Below are positions 17,586 through 27,010 of a stretch of DNA of 64,000 nt, piece after piece. The notes under the pieces were generated by a model. The model ran no database searches and was not told the DNA's origin. It saw only the letters and a list, made by a program, of their open reading frames with translations. The position numbers and the translations under genes are program-made. This stretch comes from Clostridiales bacterium (GTDB taxonomy: Bacteria > Bacillota > Clostridia > Lachnospirales > WQUN01): assembly GCA_031270945.1 (NCBI GenBank), contig JAISWZ010000143.1, positions 1-64,000 of the forward strand, given 5' to 3'. Every line of letters starts with the position of its first letter. The first letter of the stretch is position 1.

Positions 17586-19019
17586 GTGGATGACTATTAC
17601 AGCTTGCTGGGCGTGAATCCTTCCGCCAGCGAAGCCGAGCTCAAAAGGGCTTATTACACCCTTATCAAGAAGCACAGCCCTGAAAAAGACCCCGCCATGT
17701 TCAAGAAGATCAGGGAGGCGTATACCTCGCTTGGCGATCCAGCCGTGCGAACCGAGCTTGATCGCATATACCAGGCGTCCCCGGAAGCAAGGAAGGGCAT
17801 ATTCGAGGCTTTTAAGCTTGCTGAAGACAGGGAGTTTGAGCAGGCGATCAAAGTCCTTAAATCCAGCAAGGCACAAGATGACCCGGTATTGATGAAGTGC
17901 CTTGGCGAGTTTTACATCAAGAACAAGAATACCCAGACCGCAATCAAGCATTTTGAGGGGCTTTGGGCAGAAAACCCCCAAGACAAGGAAACAGCGCTTC
18001 TCCTTGCGGACGCGTATGAAGCCAGGGGCTACAAGAAAAAGGCAAAAGACCAGTACAAGCTGGTGGTTGCCATGGATTCGGAAAACCCAAAGGCCTGGGT
18101 ATCCTACATGAAGGTGTGCGAAACCTCCGAGCGCGCAGCGATCTTCAAAGCGACAAAAAAGATCCCTGCTGAGGCCTTCAGGGAGTATCCGCACTATTAC
18201 TACACTTACCTGATGCAGAACCTCCAGCCCTATGAAGAGGGCAAGGTTGACGACTACGTGAAGGCATGCTTCAAGGCTTTCATAGCCCATGCAAACGCGT
18301 TCCCGGAGAAGAGCGTTGACGAGATTGAGGACATCCTCATGATCACCTCCAGGTACGGCGGGCTCTACGAGCTTAACATGGAAGCCGTCGAGAAGCTGGA
18401 GAGAAGAAGCCACGAGATGACCAGGTCCATATCAGCGGCCAAGCCCAGGATCAAGTTCAATGAGGCGAACCGCATGAAAGGCTACAGCAGGGCTATCATA
18501 AACCTCACCAGGCTGCTGCTGGTGGGCGTCGAGACAAACAATGACAAGCTCGCGAAGCAGGTATATGAGGCATACATTCTGGAGCACGAGACCGAGCTCA
18601 AAGAGAGCATCCTTGAGATGAAGGAGAAGTTCCCCTCGTATTACGCCCTGAACAGCCGATTTTACGACTACCTGTACATGAACCCGAAGACGCATCGCCA
18701 GCTGGTCATAAGGCTCACAAGGGAAGGCTACAACAACAAGCTGAAGTACCCCGAATTTTACAAGGATATTTCAGACCAGAAGCTTTTGAGCGAGAACCCC
18801 CTGCTTTCGCGGGGAACGTATGAGAAGCTCTACCTGGCCTACACCATGATACTTGACGGCAACAAGGATGAGAAGATTGAGCCTTACATGAAGAACTCAA
18901 TAGAGGAAAGGCTTTTGGAAAGCATGCAAATGGGCGACATGTTCGGCTACAGCGGCTTCTTCTTCGATGACATGGACGAAGATGAGGACGAGGACGTAAT
19001 GGATTACACGGATCTATAG
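17586..19019 (+). CDS. J-domain-like protein with TPR-type repeats, HPD motif lost
   Basis: 477 aa from a GTG at 17586, with AGGAGG 9 nt before it. Residues 1-65 form a J-like domain (DDYYSLLGVNPSASEAELKRA, FKKIREAYTSLGDPAVRTEL). The HPD tripeptide that stimulates DnaK is replaced by HSPEKDP. Residues about 75-260 are helical and TPR-like (AIKVLKSSKAQDDPVLMKCL, FEGLWAENPQDKETALLLADAYEA). The rest is an alpha-helical region of unknown fold, and the C-terminus is strongly acidic (DDMDEDEDEDVMDY). It is likely cytoplasmic and a protein-protein adaptor; the family can be recognised but no partner or pathway can be named. Monocistronic, with terminator-like hairpins behind it. Confidence 0.85.
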   Translation: MDDYYSLLGVNPSASEAELKRAYYTLIKKHSPEKDPAMFKKIREAYTSLGDPAVRTELDRIYQASPEARKGIFEAFKLAEDREFEQAIKVLKSSKAQDDPVLMKCLGEFYIKNKNTQTAIKHFEGLWAENPQDKETALLLADAYEARGYKKKAKDQYKLVVAMDSENPKAWVSYMKVCETSERAAIFKATKKIPAEAFREYPHYYYTYLMQNLQPYEEGKVDDYVKACFKAFIAHANAFPEKSVDEIEDILMITSRYGGLYELNMEAVEKLERRSHEMTRSISAAKPRIKFNEANRMKGYSRAIINLTRLLLVGVETNNDKLAKQVYEAYILEHETELKESILEMKEKFPSYYALNSRFYDYLYMNPKTHRQLVIRLTREGYNNKLKYPEFYKDISDQKLLSENPLLSRGTYEKLYLAYTMILDGNKDEKIEPYMKNSIEERLLESMQMGDMFGYSGFFFDDMDEDEDEDVMDYTDL

Positions 19020-19035
19020 CGGCCGGAAATATGGC

Positions 19036-19071
19036 AAGCCCCCCAAAGGTGCGAGCACCTTTGGGGGGCTT
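19036..19071 (+). terminator. Hairpin after the J-domain gene
   Basis: AAGCCCCCCAAAGGTGC-GAG-CACCTTTGGGGGGCTT is a long perfect stem with only a weak T run after it, 16 nt after the stop codon. Confidence 0.75.
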
Positions 19072-19073
19072 GC

Positions 19074-19330
19074 TTGAATTCTCATAAATTTGCTGCAAAA
19101 CAGGGGGATGCCGATTCTGGCATCCCCTTTTTGACAATTTTAGTATTCATGCGCGAAGATCCAGCGCCAAATATAACTCTTGGAGCGCAAGCGCTGCCGG
19201 GGTCTTTGAATTCTCATAAATTTGCTGCAAATAGGGGGATGCCGATTCTGGCATCCCCTTTTTTGACAGAAAAACATTCATGCGCGAAGATCCAGCGCCA
19301 AATATCAGCTCTTGGAGCGCCTGCGCCTAA
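19074..19330. repeat. 132-bp direct duplication, each copy with a terminator hairpin
   Basis: Two copies start with TTGAATTCTCATAAATTTGC at 19074 and 19206. Each carries GGGGATGCCGATTCTGGCATCCCC followed by a T run (19103-19132 and 19233-19264), then CATGCGCGAAGATCCAGCGC. Together with the hairpin at 19036 this gives three stacked terminators in 230 bp. Confidence 0.92.
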
Positions 19331-19341
19331 GCCCTAAGTCC

Positions 19342-19701
19342 CTAAAACCTTTTGGTCTCCAGCAGCTCGACCTTATATCCGTCGGGATCTGAGACGAAAA
19401 ATATCTTGGATCCAGGGCCTATTTTTATAGACCCCTCTATCTCGCCGCCGGCCTTGAGGATGATCGCTTTGGCGTCCTCCACCTCGAAGCCAAGGGAGTA
19501 GCCCGCGTTGCGGCTTTCCGGAACCTGGCGGCCCTTTGATATGAGCTCCAGCTGGGGCTGCCCTTCTTCCCCTAGAAACGCCAGCTCGAAGCCGTTGGGG
19601 CTCTTGGCCCTGGAGACAAGGGGCACGCCTAGGACTCCATTGTAAAAGGCAAGGCTTCTTTCCAAGTCTGTAACCTCTATTGTCGCTAGCTTGAATACCA
19701 T
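19342..19701 (-). CDS. VOC-superfamily (glyoxalase-like) protein
   Basis: 119 aa. The ATG at 19701 is preferred to the upstream GTG at 19710, because AGGAG is 8 nt from the ATG but abuts the GTG. The two beta-alpha-beta-beta-beta modules of the vicinal-oxygen-chelate fold are visible: FKLATIEVTDLERSLAFYNG...LGVPLV and YSLGFEVEDAKAIILKAGG...FFVSDPDGYKVELLE. The final Glu ligand (VELLE) is present, but the usual His of strand 1 and His of the third module appear to be Ala and Ser. Lactoylglutathione lyase activity is therefore doubtful, and it may bind a small molecule instead. It stands alone on the minus strand. Confidence 0.85.
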   Translation of the reverse strand: MVFKLATIEVTDLERSLAFYNGVLGVPLVSRAKSPNGFELAFLGEEGQPQLELISKGRQVPESRNAGYSLGFEVEDAKAIILKAGGEIEGSIKIGPGSKIFFVSDPDGYKVELLETKRF

Positions 19702-20277
19702 GAAGACCACTCCTGAGTTGTCAAAATTTACATAGATGAAGGCTGCTTTGCCCTGCTATGCTTGGTTATGGATCAAATAACCATAGAGTTGTTCGCGTTT
19801 GCGGCCGATATAAGTAATGCAGAATAAGCGCATATCCCAAGACGAGTATGGGCATGCCCCAAAATTGGTTCATGGCTTGGAAAGCCTGGGGGCTTGATTC
19901 TTAAGCCCGAGGCAGCAGACTTTGCCGCGCCGTTGAACCGTCCGTGCGGTTGGGGAAGCCCAGCGCGAAAGCGCATGGGGCATTCCCGGATCTGGATTTT
20001 TGGCTATGCCAGCGAGTGAAAAGATTTGCGTTTTTCACTCAAATGGGTAGATGATTGCGAGCGAAAAGTTTAAGAGATTTTTCTTATGTTTTCGCTCGCG
20101 GATATATGCGCTCGCAGGATATGCTCGCGAATGGAACAATGCTCGCGAGCCGCCGTCTTTGCGAGCGGAAAGCCTTTCGCTCGCAAAGACAAGCGGGTTC
20201 CGGCGCGTCCCGCAGGGATAGCGCCAGGGCCGGAAATTGGGGTTGCGGACGCGCCCCTACTGGAGGGGGCCTTGCCT
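19702..20277. other. Intergenic region full of decayed palindromes
   Basis: This contains a degraded MITE-like element (19827-19987: GCGCATATCCC, GCATGCCCCAAAATTGG, GCATGGGGCATTCCC) and a second repeat family at 20003-20067. GCGAGCGAAAAG/TTTTCGCTCGC inverted repeats run up to about 20190. The ORF track starts the next gene too far upstream, inside these repeats. Confidence 0.6.
20003..20067 (+). repeat. Second dispersed repeat family, copy 1
   Basis: GCTATGCCAGCGAGTGAAAA, then TTTTTCACTCAA, GGTAGATG and GCGAGCGAAAA. The same series occurs at 56061-56125, and part of it on the minus strand near 8652-8680. Confidence 0.7.
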
Positions 20278-23200
20278 ATGAAGAGACTGCACTCTTGCGT
20301 CGCGATTTTCACGGCAGTGGTAGTCGCGCTGAGCACACTAGGCGCATACGCCGTTGGCAGAGCAGACGATTCCTTTGAAGACGAGATTGATGTTAGCACA
20401 GGTGTGGGAGCGCTCGCAAATTACGCGTCGGATGGCGCGATAGAGATAAAAGTTTCGGGATACTACACGCTGACGCAAAGCGGCGCGACTGCGCTGCCTT
20501 TGATTGTCGACGCAAAGGGCCCAGTGACCATAACAGCGAAAGCGCTCACAATCAAGCCGAACGACAGGTCGGCGCTGACCGTCGTGGCGGGAACCGCCCT
20601 GACCCTCGACTCGGAGGGAACAAGCGAGTTCAACGGAAGCCTTACCGCAACAGCGGGCATATACGTTGAATATGGGGCGAGCATCAACATCCATAGCGGA
20701 ACTGTCAAGGCTGCGGGCGGCAACAAGTCAGCGGGCATTGGAGGGGATCCGGACAAGCCTGTTGGCACCATAACCCTTTCTGGAGGCCAGATCGCTTCTA
20801 CAGGCGGCAATGGCGGCGCCGCCATAGGAACAGGCACAGCTTCAGCGGGAACAGAAATCTTTGCCCAGCCAATAACCATTGAGGGCTCGGCTGTAGTAAC
20901 AGCGGTTGGAGGCTCTGGCGCTGCCGGCATAGGCACAGGGCTCACAAGCAACAAATCTTTTGTCAGCATGGAAAGCATATCGATCACAGGCAACACTTTC
21001 ATTAGCGCAGAGGGCGGCTACGGAGGCGCGGGCATAGGCCTGGGACGCACAGCCGCAGGCATTGCCGTCTTGGGCGGAATAGACATATCCGGAAGCGCCA
21101 TGATACCCGCAGCAAAAGGCGGCGGCTCTGGAAGCGCTGGCATAGGCGGCGGATTGGATGACAAGGTGCTTGGCTCCAGCAACAATTTCGTGGATTTCAT
21201 AACGATTTCTGATTCCGCGTTCGTCTCAGCGGAAGGCAGCCCATTGGGCGCTGGCATTGGGCCAGGCCTCAATGGAGGTGTTGGGGAAATCGGGATAATT
21301 GGCGGAAAGGTCATGGCCAAAGGCGGCAAGGGCGCGGCGGGCATAGGCTCAGCCGTTTCCACGGAGCTAATCACATCCACAAGCTACGTTGAAACCATAA
21401 GCATCGCATCCTCAATAGTGAACGCTCAAGCGACAGGCGGAGGCGCTGGGATTGGAGCTGGCGCTCCTGAAAAGGGCTCAAGCTGGGTTGATTACATACG
21501 GATTTATGATGGAGCCATAGTCACTGCCACAGGCATCGATCCTGACGATCCATATTCTTCCTCAGGCGCTGGCATAGGCACTGGGCTTCCGAACGGATCT
21601 GCGCCGTCGAAAGTGAACAAGCTCGTCATAGAGGGCGAATCTACTGAGATTGACGCCAAAGGATCGCCGGATATAGGCTCGCTTAGCGCCTTGGTGCCCA
21701 TGGTTGCAAAATCTGGCACAATCAAGGCTGCAACATTCAACGACGTTTCGATACTCCAAGCGCTTGACGGCGAAGAGGAATTTTACGCAGTCTTTTACTT
21801 TGATGGCCACAAAAAGCCAGCAGTGTCATATGGACCTTACGTCTACCCGAAATCAACGGTTGACAGTTCACCTGTCATTGAAAGCTTTGGACCGATGGAT
21901 GAGGGGTTTGGAGGATGGATGTATGCCCCGGACAAGCCCTCGCTTACCACGAACGTGCCAATTCCCTTGGAAGCCTTGGCCTCAAGGATTATTATTGACG
22001 AGTATGCCAGCGGTTCATTCCTGGGGCTGGAAGCGCAATTCGCCGGCCCGACAAGCTCTCCGACTCCCACTAGCACGCCTACGTCGACAATAACGCCGTC
22101 TCCTACGGAGACGCCGACAAACTCTCCGACGCCGTTGCCGACAAACACGCCGTCGCCAACGGACTCACCGACGCCGGTTCCGACAAATACGCCGTCACCG
22201 ACAAACTCTCCGACGCCGTTGCCGACAAATACGCCGTCACCGACAAACTCTCCGACGCCGTTGCCGACAAATACGCCGTCTCCGACGAACTCACCGACGC
22301 CGTTGCCGACAAATACTCCGTCACCAACGAACTCGCCGACGCCGTTGCCGACAAATACGCCGTCACCAACAAACTCGCCGACGCCGGTTCCGACAAACAC
22401 GCCGTCGCCGACTAATTCACCGACGCCGGTTCCAACAAACACTCCGTCACCAACAAATACGCCATCGCCAACGAACTCGCCGACGCCGGTTCCGACAAAC
22501 ACGCCGTCTCCGACGAACTCGCCGACGCCGTTGCCAACAAACACACCGTCTCCCACGACCTCGCCGACGCCGGTTCCAACAAACACTCCGTCGCCAACGA
22601 ACTCGCCGACGCCGGTGCCAACAAACTCTCCGTCTCCGACGAACTCTCCAACGCCATCGCCAACGAACTCTCCAACGCCGTCGCCAACGAACTCGCCGAC
22701 GCCATCTCCGACAAACTCACCGACGCCGTTGCCAACAAACACGCCGTCTCCGACGAACTCTCCGACGCCATCTCCAACGAACTCGCCGACGCCGCAACCG
22801 ACAAACACTCCGTCGCCGACGAATACGCCATCTCCGTCGCCGACGAACACGCCATTTCCGACAAACTCACCGACGCCGGATCCGACAAGCACTCCAGAGG
22901 TGACAATCGCTCCGGAGCCGACAAACACTCCGTCTCCAACGAACTCACCGACTAGGGCGCCGTCGCCGACAGAAATTCCTGTGGCGCCGCCGGATTATTA
23001 TCAACCGTATACTCCTTTTACGCCTGCGTACGTCACAACTGCCCCAGTGCCAGCAAAGGAGGTAAAGCTGCCGCTTCTCTTGAGCGCGTCGAGCCCGTTC
23101 CCATCTAACGACAACTTCACCACAGTATCTGAAGAAATAATTGTGAAGCCAGAAAAGGGAAAGCAAAGCACTTTGCTCACAGTGGACATAAAGCCTGAAA

Positions 23201-24672
23201 AGAACCCGTCTCAAAAGGCAGCGCAGATTGTGGCGGTGGTCATATACGAGGATGGAACTTACGACTTTATCAATTTTGCGATAAACGATGAAGGACAAGC
23301 GATCGTGCCCGCGAAGGCAGGGCAAAAGATACAGATTCTGCAAGTGAAGCCGGATGTGGAGCTTGACGATTTCATATTGTCTCCATCTACTGAGCCATTC
23401 GTAAAGTACCTGGTTGACGCGGAAAACGGAGATACTCAGGAATACGGGAATTACATCCCGGAGCCGTTTGGGCCGATTTCCGATAGCTGGGACGATGTTT
23501 TCAAGCTTGACTTGTCAAACCCGTATGATCCAGCGTACCCGAAGAAGCTCGATCAAAGAAACCAGCTATACATTACCCAGTCAAAGGGAAAAACCGGATT
23601 CTCCTGGGCAGTCAGCGCTTTGGCGGCTGTGGAGACATTCCTTGGAAAGACCACAGGCCAAGTGGTTGATCTTATTGGCATGGCAAACGGATTTACTGGC
23701 CAGTCAACAACAGTCTATGATCCGCTGAAAATTGGATCAGGAAACTTCTCCATGAGCATAGCTTACATGTCAGAGCTTGGCGGAGGGGACAAAACTGGCA
23801 TGAAGGCTGCAAAGATGGCAAACGTCAAGAATTATGACGCTCTTGCCTACAACATCTCAAGGCTGAAGAAATCCATTACAGACTACGGCAGCGTGGTTTC
23901 AGCCATATCTGACAGCATCAAAGCTTACAACCCCAAGACCTTCGCTTACTACACAAGCGACGGTTCTGTCTCTCCGAACAACATGGTTCAGATCATTGGC
24001 TGGGACAACGAGTTCGCCGCCGCCAATTTCAAGACGAAGCCTTCGATAAACGGCGCGTGGATTGCCAGGGACAGCAGGGGATCATCCTTTGGTGATAGCG
24101 GATATGTCTATATCAGCTACGCTGACATGACTTTGGCCCAGAACCTCTATGTCGTAACGGAAGCGTCTGTGCCGGATGAGACTGAAAAGCTTTACTCAAA
24201 CTCGTCAGCTCCCTCAGGAGCGGTTAACTTCAATTCAAAGGTCGCTTGGTCAGCCAACACCTTTGAGGTCGGCAAGAATGAGAAGCTGAGCTCAGTCGCT
24301 TTCTTCAACGCCAACGAAAACATGGACTACGAGATCTGGATAAACGACCTGGGCCAGATGAAGGCCAAGAAGCTTTTGAAGGTTGGCAAGGTTGAAAACT
24401 CCGGCTACGTCACAGTGGATCTGGATTACCCCGTATCTTTAAGATTGTCAAAGTTCACGCTGTTTGTCAAGATGACAACCAAAGATATAGCGCACGTTAC
24501 TATAGAGAACACAGCGACAAACATTTCAACTGCAGCTGGAAGCAAAAGCACCAAGCCCGGAAGCGCGGACGCCGTAGCTTTTGTTAGCCGCGACGGCAGC
24601 CATTGGGTAGATTTGGCTGAGAAGGTGCTTGACGCGAATCTTTGCGTTAGAGCTTGGACTATACCGAAGTAA
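20278..24672 (+). CDS. Secreted protein with Gly-rich repeats, Pro/Thr linker and catalytically dead papain-like domain
   Basis: The ATG at 20278 follows GGAGGGGG and opens a signal peptide ([20 protein letters not shown]), so the mature gene is 1464 aa, not 1528. Residues about 40-430 carry glycine-rich repeats ([18 protein letters not shown]) of the kind that fold as a right-handed beta-helix. Residues about 593-900 are a [16 protein letters not shown] linker. Residues about 1070-1290 match C1 papain-like peptidases ([35 protein letters not shown]), and about 1300-1464 match the lectin-like domain that follows many bacterial C1 peptidases. The Cys before W is Ser (FSWAVSA), the His before xVxIxGW is Asn (NNMVQIIGW), and the Asn of NSWG is Asp (RDSRG). 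It is probably a binding protein rather than a protease. Confidence 0.9.
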   Translation: MKRLHSCVAIFTAVVVALSTLGAYAVGRADDSFEDEIDVSTGVGALANYASDGAIEIKVSGYYTLTQSGATALPLIVDAKGPVTITAKALTIKPNDRSALTVVAGTALTLDSEGTSEFNGSLTATAGIYVEYGASINIHSGTVKAAGGNKSAGIGGDPDKPVGTITLSGGQIASTGGNGGAAIGTGTASAGTEIFAQPITIEGSAVVTAVGGSGAAGIGTGLTSNKSFVSMESISITGNTFISAEGGYGGAGIGLGRTAAGIAVLGGIDISGSAMIPAAKGGGSGSAGIGGGLDDKVLGSSNNFVDFITISDSAFVSAEGSPLGAGIGPGLNGGVGEIGIIGGKVMAKGGKGAAGIGSAVSTELITSTSYVETISIASSIVNAQATGGGAGIGAGAPEKGSSWVDYIRIYDGAIVTATGIDPDDPYSSSGAGIGTGLPNGSAPSKVNKLVIEGESTEIDAKGSPDIGSLSALVPMVAKSGTIKAATFNDVSILQALDGEEEFYAVFYFDGHKKPAVSYGPYVYPKSTVDSSPVIESFGPMDEGFGGWMYAPDKPSLTTNVPIPLEALASRIIIDEYASGSFLGLEAQFAGPTSSPTPTSTPTSTITPSPTETPTNSPTPLPTNTPSPTDSPTPVPTNTPSPTNSPTPLPTNTPSPTNSPTPLPTNTPSPTNSPTPLPTNTPSPTNSPTPLPTNTPSPTNSPTPVPTNTPSPTNSPTPVPTNTPSPTNTPSPTNSPTPVPTNTPSPTNSPTPLPTNTPSPTTSPTPVPTNTPSPTNSPTPVPTNSPSPTNSPTPSPTNSPTPSPTNSPTPSPTNSPTPLPTNTPSPTNSPTPSPTNSPTPQPTNTPSPTNTPSPSPTNTPFPTNSPTPDPTSTPEVTIAPEPTNTPSPTNSPTRAPSPTEIPVAPPDYYQPYTPFTPAYVTTAPVPAKEVKLPLLLSASSPFPSNDNFTTVSEEIIVKPEKGKQSTLLTVDIKPEKNPSQKAAQIVAVVIYEDGTYDFINFAINDEGQAIVPAKAGQKIQILQVKPDVELDDFILSPSTEPFVKYLVDAENGDTQEYGNYIPEPFGPISDSWDDVFKLDLSNPYDPAYPKKLDQRNQLYITQSKGKTGFSWAVSALAAVETFLGKTTGQVVDLIGMANGFTGQSTTVYDPLKIGSGNFSMSIAYMSELGGGDKTGMKAAKMANVKNYDALAYNISRLKKSITDYGSVVSAISDSIKAYNPKTFAYYTSDGSVSPNNMVQIIGWDNEFAAANFKTKPSINGAWIARDSRGSSFGDSGYVYISYADMTLAQNLYVVTEASVPDETEKLYSNSSAPSGAVNFNSKVAWSANTFEVGKNEKLSSVAFFNANENMDYEIWINDLGQMKAKKLLKVGKVENSGYVTVDLDYPVSLRLSKFTLFVKMTTKDIAHVTIENTATNISTAAGSKSTKPGSADAVAFVSRDGSHWVDLAEKVLDANLCVRAWTIPK
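22057..22975 (+). repeat. Coding tandem repeat for the Pro/Thr/Ser linker
   Basis: Short units such as CCGACAAACTCTCCGACGCC and variants repeat for about 900 bp without stop codons in several frames. This explains the long antisense ORFs listed in the track. Such arrays easily change length by slippage. Confidence 0.95.
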
Positions 24673-24676
24673 GAAG

Positions 24677-24706
24677 CCGGAGGGGCTTTGCCCCTCCGGT
24701 TTTTTG
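24677..24706 (+). terminator. Terminator of the 1464-aa surface protein gene
   Basis: CCGGAGGGG-CTTTG-CCCCTCCGG followed by TTTTTT, 5 nt after the stop codon. Confidence 0.95.
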
Positions 24707-24750
24707 CTTCGGTAAAAGACGGAAGAAATGGCGCGGCCAGTCGAAACATT

Positions 24751-24779
24751 AGAGCATATCCCAAAATTATTTTATGGCG
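24751..24779. repeat. Half copy of the palindromic element (R9)
   Basis: AGAGCATATCCCAAAATTATTTTATGGCG matches the left end of type A elements, but no inverted partner follows. It abuts the 3' end of the AAA ATPase gene, which may mark a junction. Confidence 0.7.
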
Positions 24780-24790
24780 CGAGCAATATA

Positions 24791-25966
24791 TTACCATGCG
24801 CATCCCCCTATCATGCCTTTTATCCACATATCCCCTAGAGAACGGGTCTTGTAATACAGCATAGATTCTTCTGATAATCTTTCTATAGTGGATCCACTAA
24901 TTCCCTTTTCGGCAACTAAAACATCTTCGGGTGTAGATGTTAAAGTATCAACCAGCTCAATGGAATGAGTTGTAATTATCAACTGAAACTTAGAAGAACA
25001 TTCTTTAAGGCATGTGCAGATCTTTGGCATCATACCGAAATGCATGCCAATTTCCGGCTCATCCATACATATAACGGGTGATGGATTTTTGTTGTATATT
25101 ATGCATAACAAGCATAAATAGCGTAAAAGCCCGTCAGATATTCTTGATGATTGGACTGGATGAAATAGGTCGTTTTCTTTGATGAATATTTTAGCCGTTC
25201 CTCTGTCAATACTTACATTGATATCCGTTATTTTGTTATAGAAATATTTTATTTTTTCCAGTATCATCGATTTAATTCCAAAGAAATCCAATCGATTCAA
25301 AACAAGCGGAAGATTAGTAAAATTTTCATCCACGTAGTCACCTGGCATGTCAGTGCGAGTGGCGCTGTGAACTGATGAATTAAGTCCAAACGACCAGTTT
25401 GTATATATGTTGAACTTCTCCACTTCTCTGGAAAGCGTGGCTATTGCAGGATAATGATATACATCTCTCTTAAGTGACAATATTGATTGTCTAGAAGTAG
25501 GTTTGCCATCAACCAATTCTAGCAGTTCTCCATTTTTTTCTCTTACAAAAGATGTCTCGTTGTTACGAATATAAAAAGGATATTCCATTCCATTTTTATC
25601 TAGACCATTAATTTTTTCTTCAAGTAACTTAAAGTTGTAATTATCAGAAGTAAAAGAAATCTCATATTCTATTTCAGGAAAATCATGTTTTGATATTTCA
25701 TCTTTGTTTTCCAAAATGAAATCCAATTCAGCAGGCTGCAAAGTGTTATGCCCTTTGTACAGCAAATCCGCAGCATCACCAGAACCGCATATTTTAGCAG
25801 GAAATTCGTACAGCGAGGTTGCAGATCTAAGAACATCAATTGCGCTGAGCAAATTGCTCTTGCCACTACTGCTGCTGCCAATTACAACGTTCATCGGTTG
25901 AAGATCAATGACAACCGGTTCTGGCCCAAAACTCAAAAAATTGCTTAGTGATATGCATTTGATCAT
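24791..25966 (-). CDS. AAA family ATPase (AAA_21/OLD-like), orphan
   Basis: 391 aa, with AGAGG before ATG. It is an SMC/ABC-type ATPase of the AAA_21 class: Walker A GSSSSGKSN (about 31-39) after MIKCISLSNFLSFGPEPVVI; a central helical insertion; a signature-like RISDGLLRYLCLL; Walker B VICMDEPEIGMH; and the switch His in TTHSIELVD. The C-terminus (SLGDMWIKGMIGG) is typical of members that come with a downstream partner gene in defence or toxin modules, but no partner follows here. The gene is richer in AT than its neighbours and lies at the edge of a mobile island, so horizontal transfer is likely. Role unknown; a phage-defence part is a guess. Confidence 0.88.
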   Translation of the reverse strand: MIKCISLSNFLSFGPEPVVIDLQPMNVVIGSSSSGKSNLLSAIDVLRSATSLYEFPAKICGSGDAADLLYKGHNTLQPAELDFILENKDEISKHDFPEIEYEISFTSDNYNFKLLEEKINGLDKNGMEYPFYIRNNETSFVREKNGELLELVDGKPTSRQSILSLKRDVYHYPAIATLSREVEKFNIYTNWSFGLNSSVHSATRTDMPGDYVDENFTNLPLVLNRLDFFGIKSMILEKIKYFYNKITDINVSIDRGTAKIFIKENDLFHPVQSSRISDGLLRYLCLLCIIYNKNPSPVICMDEPEIGMHFGMMPKICTCLKECSSKFQLIITTHSIELVDTLTSTPEDVLVAEKGISGSTIERLSEESMLYYKTRSLGDMWIKGMIGGCAW

Positions 25967-26872
25967 TTTTTGCCTCTTTCCAACTTTAATACAAATCCTT
26001 ATAATTGAGCTTTGGTAACTTAAATTATGGCATCAAACAAGGTCTATAACATGGCATGAAAGAATTCATTCATGACATCATTCTATTGAACATGGAAATC
26101 ATGAACTGGGAGAGTTCTAGGAAACTATGAACTCTGACACCTACAGTGACCGCGCACCTTAGTCTAAGGCTATTCGCCTTATTATACAAATGCACAAAAA
26201 TAAACGTTAATTTATGGATGCAGTTGAAGCGCTTGGCTCATCTATACGGCCCGCAAAGTAAACAGCAGTTCTTCGTCTACACAAAGCCCCCTCTGCAGAA
26301 GCCTTAAGAACATTATAACAACCATCAGAACCTTTTACAAGCTATCTGATGATTCCGCCGTAACAACTATCGACCAAGAGAATTCAAACGGCTTAATTAC
26401 AGGGTTTGTCTGAATGATGGACTTTTATCAAAGTCTTGATTTCATGGCCTTTAGGGAGTTATAACTGCAGAATCATCTGATGATTCCGCCGTAACAACTA
26501 TCGACCAAGAGAATTCAAACGGCTTAATTACAGGGTTTGTCTGAATGATGGACTTTTATCAAAGTCTTGATTTCATAGCCTTTAGGGAGTTCTTACCGCA
26601 GAATCATCTGATTAAATTCTTAAGCCTGCAATCAGTCATGGCTCCTCAGCTAATTTTTAGCTCCATCGCCCGCTGTCGGGTGTGACGTTCGCTCGTTGCC
26701 CGCTGTACTGCGGTTGGCCTCCTCCCCAAGCCGTGCGAAGCCGTATTCCGAAACCGGCCCCGCTGGAGACATGACCATTATAGAATCTTGGATTTTATTT
26801 TAGACGTTATTAAATAGAAAGATATTACCCTAATCTAGGGAACTGTATGTATTAAGATTGCTATTATGATTT
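25967..26872. other. Long intergenic region with duplicated and decayed sequence
   Basis: No intact gene. It holds a 131-bp tandem duplication (listed separately). At 26640-26770 there is a GC-richer patch with small inverted pieces (CCGCTGTCGGG, CCGTGCGAAGCCGTATTCCG) that looks like debris of a mobile element I cannot identify. Confidence 0.5.
26345..26615. repeat. 131-bp tandem duplication
   Basis: Two almost identical units start with TCTGATGATTCCGCCGTAAC at 26345 and 26476, and the beginning of a third (TCTGATTAAATTC) is at 26607. They differ in a few bases (CATGGCC/CATAGCC, TTATAACTGC/TTCTTACCGC). Confidence 0.93.
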
Positions 26873-26903
26873 AAAAGGCCTTGAATTAAGACTCAAGGCC
26901 CTT
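26873..26903 (-). terminator. Terminator behind the transposase gene
   Basis: On the minus strand AAGGGCCTTGA...TCAAGGCCTTTT, about 110 nt after the stop codon of the 27011-28324 gene. Confidence 0.75.
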
Positions 26904-27010
26904 CATTCAATTTATGTTAAGATGTAGATTGCATATTTAAAATAGAAATTTTGAATTTAAGGAACAATATTAAATGTTTCTGCATGATATCTAGGCGAGA
27001 TTTATTATGA

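Noticed and set aside
17556-18413. Antisense 285-aa ORF
   Set aside because: It is a shadow of the J-domain gene, which has a promoter, ribosome site and recognisable domain.
21843-22948. Long antisense ORFs (361 and 178 aa) with [10 protein letters not shown] repeats
   Set aside because: They are reverse reading of the Pro/Thr linker codons, with no start context. The plus-strand gene explains the region.
26640-26780. Group II intron or rRNA fragment in the GC-rich patch
   Set aside because: No domain V hairpin, no reverse transcriptase frame and no recognisable rRNA stretch.
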